Positions 33,131 to 44,037 of a DNA stretch of 64,000 bases are shown here, in pieces. The notes under the pieces were generated by a model. The model had not been told where the DNA came from, searched no databases, and saw nothing but the letters and a program-made list of their open reading frames with translations. The position numbers and the translations under genes are program-made. Source of the DNA: Bretschneidera sinensis. Its lineage: Eukaryota > Streptophyta > Magnoliopsida > Brassicales > Akaniaceae. The DNA lies in contig CM043702.1 of NCBI GenBank assembly GCA_023935145.1, forward strand, positions 78,089,320 through 78,153,319, written 5' to 3'. Within the stretch, counting starts at the first letter, position 1, and every line of letters starts with the position of its first letter.

Positions 33131-34010
33131 TGACTCAATCATGTATAACTGGTGGCTCTCGTCATCATCTTCTGGTTGTTTTGCGATATTGAAGATGTTC
33201 ACCTCAAGGGTCATGTTTCCGGAGGACAGCTTCATGAGTCCAGTCCTACAATTAATAAGAGCATTTGTAGTGGCAAGGAAAGGTCTACCCAAAATCAAAG
33301 GAATTTTAGAGGTAGTGTTAACAGCAGAGGTAGTGTCAAGAATCAGGAAATCAACAGGATAATAAAATTTATCAATTTGAATTAGAACATCCTCTACCAC
33401 ACCCCGAGGTACTTTGACTGAACGGTTAGCCAATTGTAACACCACAGTGGTGGGTTTGATTTCTCCCAAACCTAGCTACAAATAAATAGAAAATGGAATT
33501 AGATTTACACTAGCTCCTAAATCTAGCAATGCTTGTCCAACCTCATGATTTCCAATGCTACATGCAATGGTTGGACAGCCAGGATCCTGGTATTTGGGGG
33601 GAATCCTCTGCTCAATTAGAGCACTAACTTGCTCTGTTAGGAATGTTGTTTTCTTCACATGGTGTCTCCTCTTAATTGTACACAAATCCTGGAGAACTTT
33701 TGCATAAGTAGGAACTTGTTTAATCACATGCAAAAGAGGAAGATTAAGTTTTACTTGCCTTAGGTTCTCTAGGATTTCATTGTTTAGGTCCAGATTTTTC
33801 TTGTTTGATTCTAAGGCTTAAGGGAATGTTGCCTTAATAGGACTCTTAGTAACCTCAGGGTCCTTGGGCTTCTCGGCATCACTACTATCTTGACCCTTTT
33901 CCATATCCTCTGATGTGTTCGTTGTTAGGATGCGTAGTGACTTGCCACTTCGTGTCATAATGGCGTTCACATCTTTCAGGTTTGCTTGTGCCATATACTA
34001 ACTGTGGGGA
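33131..34010 (-). pseudogene. Element A protease (copy 2), interrupted by D
   Basis: 33733-33476 carries VIKQVPTYAKVLQDLCTIKR and QALLDLGASVNLIPFSIYL, then a stop where the other copy has Gln. It continues at 33469-33128 with MGEIKPTTVVLQLANRSVKV, IDKFYYPVDFLILDT and IPLILGRPFLATTNAL, ending QLYMIES at the D insertion. Upstream, 34010-33790 matches the start of copy 1 (VNAIMTR, TNTSEDMEKGQD) but with a stop. DLGAS is the expected catalytic motif. Confidence 0.85.
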
Positions 34011-34267
34011 GTGGACTGAGCTTGAGAAGGGAACTTACCTCGCTAATTTACACTCAAGGAACCCATCAATTTAGACACTTGGCTCCTTATTTCCTTGTTC
34101 TCTTCAACAACCTGCGTAATTAATGCTTCACACCTTTGGTTTATCTTACCTTGTGCCTCAATAAAAGCATGTAAACTGTCTTCTAAAGAACTCCTAGAGG
34201 ATGAGGGTGCATGATATGGTGCAGGGTATGATCTAGGGGGTTGTGCAAGCTACTAATTTTCAAACTT

Positions 34268-35278
34268 CTAGCTGAAGTTGGGGTGATTTCGCCATCCCGG
34301 ATTATAAGTGTTAGAGAAGGGTGTCAAAGGCTTCTTGTACATGCCTAAGGCACTACATTGTTCCTCATACATCCCTCTCATATCAACAAATGTGGGGCAC
34401 TCTTGAGCGGGATGACCTACCCCACCACATACAAAACATGGTTCCAAAGATTCGGCATGATTAGCCACGTGTGTTGGCTTTGAGCCTTTAGTCTTTAACG
34501 CATCTAACTCCCTAGTGAGCATCTCGACCTTAGCTTTTAGGTTGTCTTCTTCCCTCAGATGGTATATTCCACCACCACTTGGGTTTCCTAGAGGTCATGA
34601 CCTATTTTTGCTTTAAGTAGCACTAGGTCTAGTCCAAGTATGAGCTTTTTCAGCAAGCTCATTGAGGTACTCTATGGCCTCATCAGGATCTTATTGCAAA
34701 AATTCACCATTACACATCATCTCTACAAATTGGCCCTCTCTATATGTAAGTCACTCATAAAAATAGCTCACTAAGTGCCAATTCTCATACCCATGGTGAG
34801 GACACATACTTAATAACTCCTTAAATTTTTCCCAAGACTGATACAAAGTCTCATTGTCCTTTTGTGCAAAGGTGGAGATTTGCCTTTTTAAAGCATTGGT
34901 CTTATGTTTAGGGAAGTATTTATTAAAAAAGACCTGAGTCATCTCATTCCATGACCCAATAGATCGTGGTCTTAGTGAGTATAACCAACTCTTAGCTTTA
35001 TCCTTCAAAGCGAAAGGAAATAACTTGAGTCTCATGATGTCATTAGTTGCATCTTGACTATGAAAAGTCGTAACTACTTCCTCAAACTCCCTAATGTGTA
35101 CATATGGGTTTTTATTTTCCAAGCCATGAAATATAGGGAGTAAATGTATCATCCTTGTTTTAAAATCTTGATGGCGAGTATTGGCTGGAAACATGATGCA
35201 TGATGGTGTGACTGTTCGGCTAGGATACAAGTAATCCTTAAGTTTCCTAGCAACATTCTCATTGGGATTATTAGCCAT
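34268..35278 (-). pseudogene. Element A gag (interrupted)
   Basis: ATG 35278 opens MANNPNENVARKLKDYLYPS, and the gag core follows: HLLPIFHGLENKNPYVHIRE, EEVVTTF, LFPFALKDKAKSWLYSLRPR, GSWNEMTQVFFNKYFPKHKT and NWHLVSYFYE. A stop at 34751 breaks the frame. The 34522-34268 piece holds a good zinc knuckle, CFVCGGVGHPAQEC (C-x2-C-x4-H-x4-C), and NPGWRNHPNFS. Gag packages the element RNA; the domain is the plant Ty3/gypsy retrotransposon gag. It is clearly related to, but more diverged than, the gags of B and D are from each other. Confidence 0.87.
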
Positions 35279-35554
35279 GTTAACAAAATCCTTTAAAGTC
35301 TCATTTGGGGGTACACTATGGTTTGATCTAGGCGAGGTTTCACTAACGGACGTGGAAGGAGAGGGTAACTCTATTTCGGGTCCTCTAATGAACCTACCTC
35401 ACGAATATCTTGGTCTAAGCATACACCAAATGAGTTAAAGGGGAAATAAATAAAACAGAATAATCAAAAAAATTAGAAAATCAAAACTTAAAGAAAGGAA
35501 CAATATTACTGTCTTGTCTCATAGTTGACAATCTTCCTTGTACTTAAGCATATT

Positions 35555-35572
35555 TCCCCGACAACGGCGCCA
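35555..35572 (-). other. Element A primer binding site (tRNA-Asp)
   Basis: Sense TGGCGCCGTTGTCGGGGA, complementary to the 3' end of plant tRNA-Asp with one mismatch; five bases from the LTR. Confidence 0.83.
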
Positions 35573-35577
35573 AAATT

Positions 35578-36827
35578 TGATTACGCTCAAACTAATACAC
35601 GGTTATTGTGTATAGCTAAGGTGTTGATCCCACAAGGAAAAGCGAACTATAAAGGAAAAGTGCAAACCTTAACACGAACGATAAAGATCAAGTGAGAGAA
35701 TCTGAATTTTGATACTAAAGTAATGTGAGAAAATTGTGTAAATATAATGAGAAATATAATGGGGAGATAACAAGGTTCTGGGAATCATCCCTAGGTTCGT
35801 TGCCTTATTCCAATCTTGATTCAATTGTTTTTATCTCGATTGCTAGTTTCACATCCCAAACAGGCAATTGACAAATATTCAATCAAAGAACATGTAAACC
35901 CTAATGTAATTGATACGTATTACTCTTTACTTTCGATTTAGCACACATGACCTATCCTATAGATTTATCAAGAAATGAAAATATATCTTAATGACAATAT
36001 CGCAGCAATGGACAAACCTAAAAGATAAATCTACCGGACTCAATCACATCCAACAATCTTGACATAAGAAGAGCATGACTAGACTTATATTAAGGAGAAA
36101 GATATAATCACCGGATTAAGAGAAAATCTTCTAATTAAATCAAAGAGTAAATCATAACAATATTTTGACGATAATTCTGAACTACAATTGAATCAATAAT
36201 GGAAAATAAGAATAACTACACCTAGAGATTCATCCCTTCGCCTTGCTTGGAGATTAGTTGGCTATGGGGCTCATGCTTGAACACTTTGATGGAAGAGAGT
36301 GTGGCAGTTTCCTTGAGTTTTCCAACCTTAATGATGTATTCTTATCAAACCCTAAGTGATCTATTTATAATACAAGAGGTTCAAGGGTGTTTTCGGGTTT
36401 AAACTATCATTAAAACTCTAATTAAGTTGTAACTCGAAAACAAAGCCTCAGGCTCGTGCCGCGGCTCACATTAATCCAGGCCGCGGCGCACACTGATGGG
36501 TTCTTGACTCTTTTTGGACTTGGTTCTAGAGGCCGAGGCTTAGACTTTTCAGGCCACAGTGCACACACTTAAGACTTGGTTTCTCTTCATTTTGTCCTTC
36601 CGTAACCATGCCTTCACTCTGATGTGCATCGAAGCATCGTGCTTTAAGCTATAATAGCTTTCCATCTCTTTTGGACTCAAAGTACCTGAAAATGCATCGA
36701 AATAGATTAAAAAATCCAAAAATATCACTTTAGAGTTGTTAAGGTATAAAAGTGTAATTCAAACCTAGATCAACCCTAAAATGCTAACAAATAAGTACTG
36801 TTAAGATGCATTTTATGACTCTCATCA
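35578..36827 (-). repeat. Element A 5' LTR
   Basis: TGATTACGCTCAAAC to CTCTCATCA, 1250 bp, uninterrupted. It lacks about 105 bp of the GC-rich repeat found in the 3' LTR. Followed by TGTCC, the target duplication. Confidence 0.93.
36361..36369 (-). promoter_or_regulatory. TATA box in the element A 5' LTR
   Basis: Minus strand TATAAATAG, conserved in B (16415-16423) and D (32544-32552). It fits a U3 promoter. Confidence 0.55.
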
Positions 36828-36832
36828 TGTCC

Positions 36833-37354
36833 CCTACCGAAACCATATCTAAAATTTATTCTCATTTCATGAGTATTATTAATGGTTTGAAGCTTCTTGG
36901 TAAGAATATTGAAGAGTTTAAACTAACAAGGAAGATCCTTAGATCATTGTGTCTAACTTGGAAAGCAAAAAAGATAGCCATCATTGAAGCCAAAAATCTT
37001 GATACACTCAGAATCGAAACCCTCCTTGGTTCACTATTGATGTATGAGATGGAAGAAATAAAACAAGGAAAGGTTGATGATGAGTTGAAAAAGAAAAAGA
37101 CTATTGATCTCAAAGCTACCTCAAGTAAGAAGGTGGAAGAAGAAGAAGTAGAAGAGAATAAGAATAGTGAAGAAGATGGAGAGATTGCTCTCATCACCAA
37201 AAGGTTTCACGAGTTCTTGAAAAATAGCAAGAAGCCTAAGGACTTCACAAAAAGGGAACCAATTATGTGCTTTGGTTGTAAGAAACCCAAGCGTATCAAG
37301 GTGGATTGCCCTAAACAAAGAAGTCGTACAAGAACTTCAAGAAGAAGGCCATGA
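36833..37354 (+). pseudogene. Copia-2 gag, C-terminal part
   Basis: Continues the gag broken at 8891: SPTETISKIYSHFMSIINGL, KILRSLCLTWKAKKIAIIEA and LLGSLLMYEMEE, typical of UBN2-type gag. A Lys/Glu-rich linker follows, then CFGCKKPKRIKVDC, a zinc knuckle in which the His position is no longer His. The apparent upstream start at 36806 is in element A LTR sequence and is not a real start. Confidence 0.88.
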
Positions 37355-37656
37355 TTGCTACAAAATGGAGTGATGATGATGAGAAGACTTTGGATTGTGA
37401 AGTCAACTATGAAGAAATTATCAACCTTTGCTTGATGGCAATCAATAATGAAAATGAGGTAACTAGTTCTTCCCTTACTAATTATTTTGATAATAGTAAT
37501 GGTGAACTAATTGAAGCCATAAATGAAATGCATGAAAAGTTGAAGAAATTTGGTTCTAGAAAGATTGCCCTCAAAAAGGAAGTTGCATCTCTCTCTAAAG
37601 AGATGGAAGTTCTAAAAGAAGAAAAGGAAAAACTTTTTTTAGAACTTAATAACTGA
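37351..37656 (+). pseudogene. Copia-2 gag extension with coiled coil
   Basis: This frame (MIATKWSDDD start) overlaps the gag end by four bases. It contains EEIINLCLMAI, and its last 45 residues are a strong heptad-like Lys/Glu/Leu stretch (ALKKEVASLSKEMEVLKEEK). SIRE-type elements carry a long gag C-terminal tail with such a coil, so this is most likely gag tail shifted by one base, not a separate gene. Confidence 0.7.
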
Positions 37657-37780
37657 TCACTTGAATTTTGAAAAAAGAACGTTCTATCGTTTTATATTGC
37701 GAAACTAATTATAAAACATCATTTACCAAGCCCTGTGGAGATGATCTTGCTTTTGCACACTATACTACTATGTTGACCTT

Positions 37781-38400
37781 GTGCACTTGCAAGTAAAACC
37801 ATTCAATTATTTGCTTATTAAATTAGGTATATTTTTGCACAACAACTATTCTCCATCAGGCAAAAAAAGTTTTAATGAGACTATCTTTGTGAAGGCAACA
37901 AGTGTGGATGAACCCACTACTTTTAAGGCTACTAGCAATGTTAAAAATACTCATTTAAAAAATATTAGGAAACCTAAGAATGCAAATTTCAATTCCAATG
38001 CAAATAATTCAAATGCCTATACTAGAAATAGATATCCTAGAAATTCAAATACTAGGAATACACATTTAAGAAATGCACATGCTAGGAATACATATCCTAA
38101 AAATAATTGTCATGCATATCATTGAGATAACATTTATGCTCATAAATCCTATGGAATAAACATGTATCCTAGGAATGCTCATCCAAGGAATGATAGATAT
38201 GCATACTCTAGATATCCTAGAAATTTCTATGATCATCATCTTAGAATCATGTGTCATCCACATGTCTATAATTATATAGCATCTTATAATGTTAAGAAAG
38301 TATGGGTCCCGAAAGGAGTCGTATTTTCTAAGACTAATCCAAAAGGACCCAAGAAATTTTGGATACCTAAGCGTGCTATTGTATATCATTGTGTAATGTA
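37781..38400 (+). pseudogene. Copia-2 gag-protease linker with Arg-Asn repeats
   Basis: Two frames separated by a stop (38125) cover a basic linker. At 38010-38106 short units of the type Arg/Lys-Asn-x-Tyr/His-x recur (YTRNRYPRNSNTRN, THLRNAHARNTYPKN). At 38162-38226 they continue (MYPRNAHPRNDRYAY, SRYPRNFY). The second frame then reads VWVPKGVVFSKTNPKGPKKF, the conserved WVPKG linker before the protease of SIRE-type copia elements. Confidence 0.75.
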
Positions 38401-39404
38401 GACATGTCTCCACACGAAGGAAAAAGATGACCATTGGTACCTTGATAGTGGTTGTTCAAAGCACATGATCGGTGATCAAAGTATATTCAAAGAATTGACT
38501 CTAAACGATGGCGGACATGTCACCATTGGAGATGACACTAAGATGAAAATCATTGGACATAATAAAATGGGTAAAAAATTTTGAACCATTGATCATGTAT
38601 TATTTGTGCAAGGCCTTAATCTTAACTTGTTTAGTATTAGTCAACTTTGTGATAAAGGCAATAAAGTTGTATTTAAGTCATCTCATTGTCTTACAATAGA
38701 CATTAGGAGTAACAAGATTAAGTTTGTTGCCCAAAGACATGTCTATGGAATAGAAGGCTTGGCCATGTGAACATGGATTTGATTAAAATTATTTCAAGAA
38801 AATATTTAGTTCTTGGCCTTCCTAAAAACAAATTTTGAAAAGACAAATAATGTGATGCTTATCAAATGGGAAAGTAAACAAGAGATTCTTTTAAAGCTAA
38901 AAATGTGAACCTTTAGAGTTTTTGAATATGGCCTTGTTTGGTCCAATAAGTACTATTTGTCTAGGTGGCCATCAATATGCTCTTGTTATTGTTGGTAATT
39001 ATTCAAGATATACCTTTGTTATTTTTATTGCTTACAAGGATGAAGCTTGTAAAGGTTTTATGAACTTTTGCAATAAGGTTCAAAATGAAAAAAGGAATTT
39101 CTATTTCAAGTATTAGAAGTGACAATGGAAAAGAATTTGAAAACCAAAGCTTTTCAAAATTTTGTGATGAAAATGGATTTGATCATAACTTTTCAGCCTC
39201 TAGAACTCCTCAACAAAATGGTGTTGTTGAGAGGAAAAATAGAGTTCTAGAAGAATTTGCAAGAACTATGCTTTGTGAAAATAGTTTACCAAAATATTTT
39301 TAGGTGCAAGCCATAAACACTTTTGCTATGTTTTCAATAGACTATTAATTAGGCCTATACTTAATAAAACTCCATATGAACTACGGAAAGGTAGAAAGCC
39401 TATT
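38401..39404 (+). pseudogene. Copia-2 protease and integrase (broken)
   Basis: The protease reads WYLDSGCSKHMIGD (D-S-G) at about 38433, continuing GGHVTIGDDTKMKIIG, then a stop at 38582 and LNLNLFSISQLCDKGNKV. The pre-integrase domain is mostly lost: a partial LGHVNMDLIKI is seen near 38760. The integrase core begins NMALFGPIST (38928), where DLFGP is expected, so the first catalytic Asp is Ala. Then RSDNGKEFENQSF and PQQNGVVERKNRVLEE retain the second Asp and the Glu. Four or more stops interrupt the frame. Confidence 0.85.
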
Positions 39405-40870
39405 ATCTCTTATTTTCGAGCTTTCAGTTGCAAATGTTTCATCCAAAATAACGATAAAACTAATTTAGGTAAATTTGACTCTAAGACCGATGAAGGGATA
39501 TTCAATCTCTAGTAAAGCTTATAGAGTCTTTAACAAAAGAACTCTAGTGGTTGAAGAATCCGTACATATAACCTTTGTTGAATCTAACCCTATTAGTAGT
39601 AGAATAGTTTGTCTTGACGATGATGCAGATTTTATTCCAAGAGTGGATGCTTCTACTCCTATTGTTAACCCTAAGGAAATTCAATCTCAAACAAATCAAG
39701 AGGTAGATGCTCTCAAACTTGATCAACCTTTTACAAGTCAACAAGGAAATGGACTTCCCAAAGATTGGAGGTACGTTAATTATCACCCAATTGATCAAGT
39801 GATTAGTGATCCTTCACATGGTATAAGAACTCATTTCTCTATTAGAAATGTATGGAACTTTGTAGCTTACTTATCCCAAGTTGAACCTAAGTCATTTAAT
39901 GAAGCTGAAAATGATGATAATTGGATAAATGTTATGCAAGAGGAACTAAATAAATTTGAAAGAAATAAAGTGTGGACCTTAGTTTCTAGACATAAAAACC
40001 ATACTATTATAAGAACTAAATGGGTATTTAGAAACAAAATGGATGAAAATGGAGTAGTAACAAGAAATAAAGCTAGACTTGTAGCTAAAGGCTATAATCA
40101 ATAAGAAGGCATTGACTTTGATGAAACTTATGCTCCTGTAGCTAGACTAGAAGCTATACATATCTTTCTTGCATTTGCATGATTTAAGAACTTCAAATTA
40201 TTTCAAATGGATGTAAAAGTGCATTCTTAAATGGCTTTATTGAAGAAGAGGTTTGTGTTGAACAACCTCTTGGTTTTGAAGATCTTAACTTTCCAAACCA
40301 TGTTTCTAGGCTTTCTAAAGCCTTTTATGGGTTAAAGCAAGCTCCAAAAGCATGGTATGAAAGGTTAAGCAAGTTTTTACTTGAAAATGGTTTTATAAGA
40401 GGAAAAATAGATACAACTCTTTTTACAAAAACTCATAAGAATGATATACTTTTCGAACTAATTTATATAGAGGATATTATATTTGGTGCCTCTAATGAAT
40501 CTATATGACAAGAATTTTAAGTGTATACAAGACATATTTGAGATAAGTATGATGGGAGAGCTTACCTACTTCCTTTGACTTCAAATCAAACAATCAAAGG
40601 GAGGGATTTTCATCAATCAATCCAAATACACCAAAGACTTACTAAAGAAGTTTGGGATAGAGAATTCAAAGCTAATTGGCACTCCCATGAGCACCTCTAA
40701 AAAGTTTGACTTAAATGAATGAGGTAAATGTGTAGATACTAAAAATTATAAAAGTATGATAGGAGCCTTAATATATTTAACCGCTAGTAGACCCAATATA
40801 ATGTTTATTATATGTATGTGTGCTACATTCCAAGTTAATCCTAAGGAATCTCAGATTTTTCTGTAAGAAG
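39405..40870 (+). pseudogene. Copia-2 reverse transcriptase (broken)
   Basis: 39475-40104 holds the integrase-RT linker and RT start: KWVFRNKMDENGVVTRNKAR, LVAKGYNQ, then a stop where E follows. After it, GIDFDETYAPVARLEAI, FQMDVK, SAFLNGFIEEEVCVEQPLGF, SKAFYGLKQAPKAWYERLSK and, in place of YVDD, YIEDIIFG (40464-40487). YIED keeps one of the two catalytic Asp. Further frameshifts and stops lie at 40182, 40222, 40508 and 40720. It ends with PMSTSKKFDLNE, IGALIYLTASRPNIMF. Confidence 0.87.
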
Positions 40871-41417
40871 AATCTTAAGATATTTGAATGGTACTCAAAA
40901 TCTAGGACTATGGTATTCAAGAAAGTCACATTTTGAGCTAGTTGGGTACTCGGATGCTAATTTTTTCGATTATAGAATTGATAGAAAAAGTACTAGTGGA
41001 ACATGCCAATTTCTTAGTGCCATGTTATCTTTTTGGTTTTCAGAGAAACAAAATTTCGTTGCACTATCAACCGCCGAAGCGGAATATGTAGTCATTGGTA
41101 GTTGTTGTGAATAAGTTTTATGGATAAAAAAGCAACTAGAAGACTATGGAATAAATTTTGAAAATATACCATTTTTTTGTGATAACACTAGTGCTAACAA
41201 TCTAACCAATAACCTAATTTAACATTCTAGAACTAAACACATTGAGATTCAACATCACTTTATAAGAGATCATGCTCAAAAAAGTGATATCAAACTTGAA
41301 TTCATACCTACAGAAAATGAAATTGTTGATATTCTTACTAAACCTTTAAATGAAGAAAACTTTTGTAAAATTAGAATGCTAATGGGATTGAAAAGCCTTG
41401 AATGTTCATATGTTTGA
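40871..41417 (+). pseudogene. Copia-2 RNase H (broken)
   Basis: Reads YLNGTQNLGLWYS, LVGYSDANFFDYRIDRKSTS, SFWFSEKQNFVALSTAEAEY, then a stop at 41112 and VLWIKKQLEDYGI, HIEIQHHFIRDH, FIPTENEIVDILTKPLNEEN, ending MLMGLKSLECSYV before a stop at 41415. The YSDA, DRKSTSG and TAEAEY blocks are the standard copia RNase H signature. Confidence 0.88.
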
Positions 41418-42069
41418 GTGCATCTCATTCATCATATGCATATATGCCACTGAATGAATGAGTATTAACTCACATTTACTGTTTCCCTAACTCAAGAATG
41501 GCATAAAGTAATTAAGACTTACAAATTTTTCAAACTAGAGTTCGGAGTTTTCTTTGAAAATCCTGATCCAGTCGACTAAATGAAGAAAAAATTTCATTGA
41601 GTCGATTACCAAACTTTCCAGTCGATTGAACCCTTCGTGTTTTTGAAACCTAACTCTATGTCTCTCATTAAGTCAACTGCAAGTTCATCCAGTAGACTGA
41701 ATGAACTCATCTAGTCGACTAAATGAACCCCTTCGGTTGACTGAACTCGCGATTTTTTCCCTTTTTAAAAACCCTATCAATTTTAAAACTCCCTTAAAAC
41801 AAAATTTGAGATTCTCTCTCTCCCACTTTCAGCCGTTTTCAATCATTCTAAAATTTATCTGTTTCTCTACAAATTCAAATCAAATTTACTTCTAAAAATG
41901 ATTACCCAAGCCTTATCTCACATTTTTCATTCAAAATCCCTAAAATTTCTCTTCAAATTTTGAAATCCTTGAAACGGACACCTCTTATTCTCTCTCTAAA
42001 ACCCTATATTTTTCTTCAAAAATCAGATCTTTTCTCTCATTCCCTCCCCAAATCCTCTCGCTTTTCACT
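41418..42069. other. Copia-2 3' region with TCGACT-type repeats
   Basis: No supported ORF. CAGTCGACTAAATGA-like units recur from about 41570 to 41745, seven or so times. They match the palindrome-rich zone of the element's own LTR (7454-7720). 41760-42060 is pyrimidine-rich, resembling a leader for the ORF that starts at 42070. Confidence 0.65.
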
Positions 42070-43344
42070 ATGGCTAAACATCCCAAACGTCTTAAGACTT
42101 TAACAGGGAAGCAAAAAGCTTCTCAAAAAAAGAAGGGAAAGGAAAAGAAGGAGAATCAAGCAATCAGGACGTTGAGGAATTGGACATCTCAAATTTTTGG
42201 AATGAAGAGGCTAAGGAGAGGAATGGTTCAGTGATCCGAGATAAAGATATTATGCCTGGTAAACTTGTAGGTTTTGACTCCCTTAGATTTAGTAATTTTG
42301 ATATTGAACCTCTGTTTATTAGACTAGGGTGGACTTCATTAGTCAAAATTAATGCAAAATATTACCATAAACTAATCCACCAATTTTACTCAAACATGAT
42401 TCAACCCAATTTTGACATCCCTCATTTCAATACCATGGTTCAAGGTAGGGAATTTACTGTGTTAGTAGGTCTCTTACTGAAAATCCTAAAATTGCCTATA
42501 GAGGTTATCAAATAGGTAGGAGATGGTTGACCTCCAAACTTTAACTATGAAGAGGCATGTAGAGTTGTTAAGGGAAACCCAAACTATGTTTATGGCATCC
42601 AAACCTACAGCACCTATCCAGACCTGCCTTTAGTCTCTAGGATTCTAAATCTAATAGTCAATTGCACTATCAATCCTCGGCTAGGAAGTAGGAACTACTC
42701 CTCTAAACTAGACATTTTCTTGATTTACTATCTTAAGACGGGCACTCTCTACAACTTATACCCTCTCCTTATGAGTAATTTGATAATAGGTAGTGGGAGC
42801 AACTCTAGGTCTCTACCATATGACATGCTTCTAACTCTTATCCTGAAACAATTTAACATCCATCTTCCTAAAAATGAATCCAATGATTTAGCTATTTCGA
42901 ACGTGATCAACGATTCTTCTCTCAAGAAGATGAGATGTGCTATTCAAGGTAACACTATAGTTGCCAAACCCAATCAAAGCATAAAGATTGGGAACGAGGA
43001 TCTTGGTGAAGCAGTAGCAAAGGAACTAGAGATTCCTAAAAGGACTCAATATTGGTTAGTTAGTTTAGGAGGTTCAGATGGATCTCAGGATGCAATCCTA
43101 CAAGCTTTGACAAGTCTCCAACTCTCCATGAATGCAATGCAACAAGCTTTTGACCTATAGTTTCAGTCACTGAAATCTGAGGTGACATCTTTGTATGACG
43201 AGGTCATTATCCTTAGGACTAAGGCTTTGGGGTCCATTGCGAAAGTTTGTGATGAGAATCGTACTCAGCATACAGCTATTCAGGATCAGTTGACTCAGCT
43301 TTGAGATCAGCTCCGTACCCATGGCCTTCCACCTGCTGATGATT
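42070..43344 (+). pseudogene. Copia-2 extra 3' ORF (SIRE env-like position), broken
   Basis: ATG 42070 opens MAKHPKRLKTLTGKQKASQK and a very basic N-terminus, then a frameshift near 42165. The frame continues at 42180 with GFDSLRFSNFDIEPLFIRLG, HKLIHQFYSNM and TMVQGREFTVLVG to a stop at 42513. A further stop separates the 42530-43160 part: NYVYGIQTYSTYPDLPLVSR, YYLKTGTLYNLYPLLMSNLI and SLPYDMLLTLILKQFNIHLP. A C-terminal heptad-rich section follows (ILQALTSLQLSMNAMQ, then LKSEVTSLYDEVIILRTK), ending at 43344. Position after RNase H matches the env-like ORF of SIRE elements. The FYSNM..V.GREF part faintly resembles the 19038-20158 ORF of element A. Confidence 0.7.
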
Positions 43345-43504
43345 AGCACCATTTATTTCATTCATTTTTCTTTTTTTTGGATCTCTAGAACAATTTGCAA
43401 GTTACATTTCATGCATCTTTAACTTTTTATACACCTTTGGGATATTTTGCCTCTGGAAAGCCTTTACTGTTTGATTACTTTACTAGACTCATGAGTGTCT
43501 TAGC

Positions 43505-43546
<42 letters not shown>

Positions 43547-44037
43547 ATGCTTAGTTTATTATACAATAATTTATTTTAGCTCTTTTTGGAATCTTTTGCT
43601 TGCTGTTATTTTATAACTTGTTTATCATATTTTTTATTCTTCCTGGGAGAGCTTAACCTCTCTATTTTGAGAAAAAATTTCACATACAGGTTTATCTAAC
43701 CTTTATCTTTCTATCCATGGGGATAGAACGTTATTTTTCTGAGCTATGAGATCTTTTTACATTGTTGACAAAATGGAAAGAAAAAGAGAAAAATGTGTGT
43801 TAATGTATGTATGCACAGCTTAAGGGGGATCTTTTGCTCCTTACTTTCTAGACTTATATATATCATTCATATATAATGACTATATTTTTAGTTGGGTTGC
43901 TTTTTTGAAAATGCAAGACTTTTTTATCATAAAAACAAACGACTCTGTCCGTTTTTCAATTAAAAAATAACCCTAACACTTAGATTTCAAAATTGTTTTT
44001 CTCCTTATGGTTTTGTCATCATCAAAAAGGGGGAGAT
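43345..44037. other. Copia-2 3' untranslated region and polypurine tract
   Basis: AT-rich, with a perfect (AT)18 run at 43509-43544. Ends in AAAAAGGGGGAGAT (44024-44037), the plus-strand primer next to the 3' LTR. No gene seen. Confidence 0.75.

Larger units (their letters stand above)
8892..36827 (-). mobile_element. Element A: Athila-like Ty3/gypsy retrotransposon with nested B and D and a duplicated pol
   Basis: The 5' LTR is 35578-36827 and the 3' LTR is 8892-9941 plus 17013-17322 (split by B). Both edges carry TGTCC (8887-8891 and 36828-36832). The primer site next to the 5' LTR reads TGGCGCCGTTGTCGGGGA in sense, which complements the 3' end of plant tRNA-Asp, the Athila primer. Sense order is gag (35278-34268), protease (34010-33131, then D), RT fragment (26053-25617), integrase fragment (25503-25089), then a second protease, RT, RNase H and integrase (25088-20991), a spacer, an extra ORF (20158-19038) and a 1.7-kb non-coding 3' tail. 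The Athila assignment rests on the gag start MANNPNENVAR, the protease DLGAS motif and RT wording such as WRVCIDYRKLNAAT-type and FLDGYSGY. Stops, frameshifts and a mutated RT active site show it is inactive. Confidence 0.9.

Noticed and set aside
36806..36832. Apparent ATG start of the Copia-2 gag fragment
   Set aside because: The first 22 bases belong to the element A LTR and the next five are the TGTCC target duplication; true gag begins far upstream at 8463.
43509..43544. (AT)18 tract considered as part of an LTR or MITE edge
   Set aside because: It lies in the Copia-2 3' region well before the polypurine tract; simple microsatellite.
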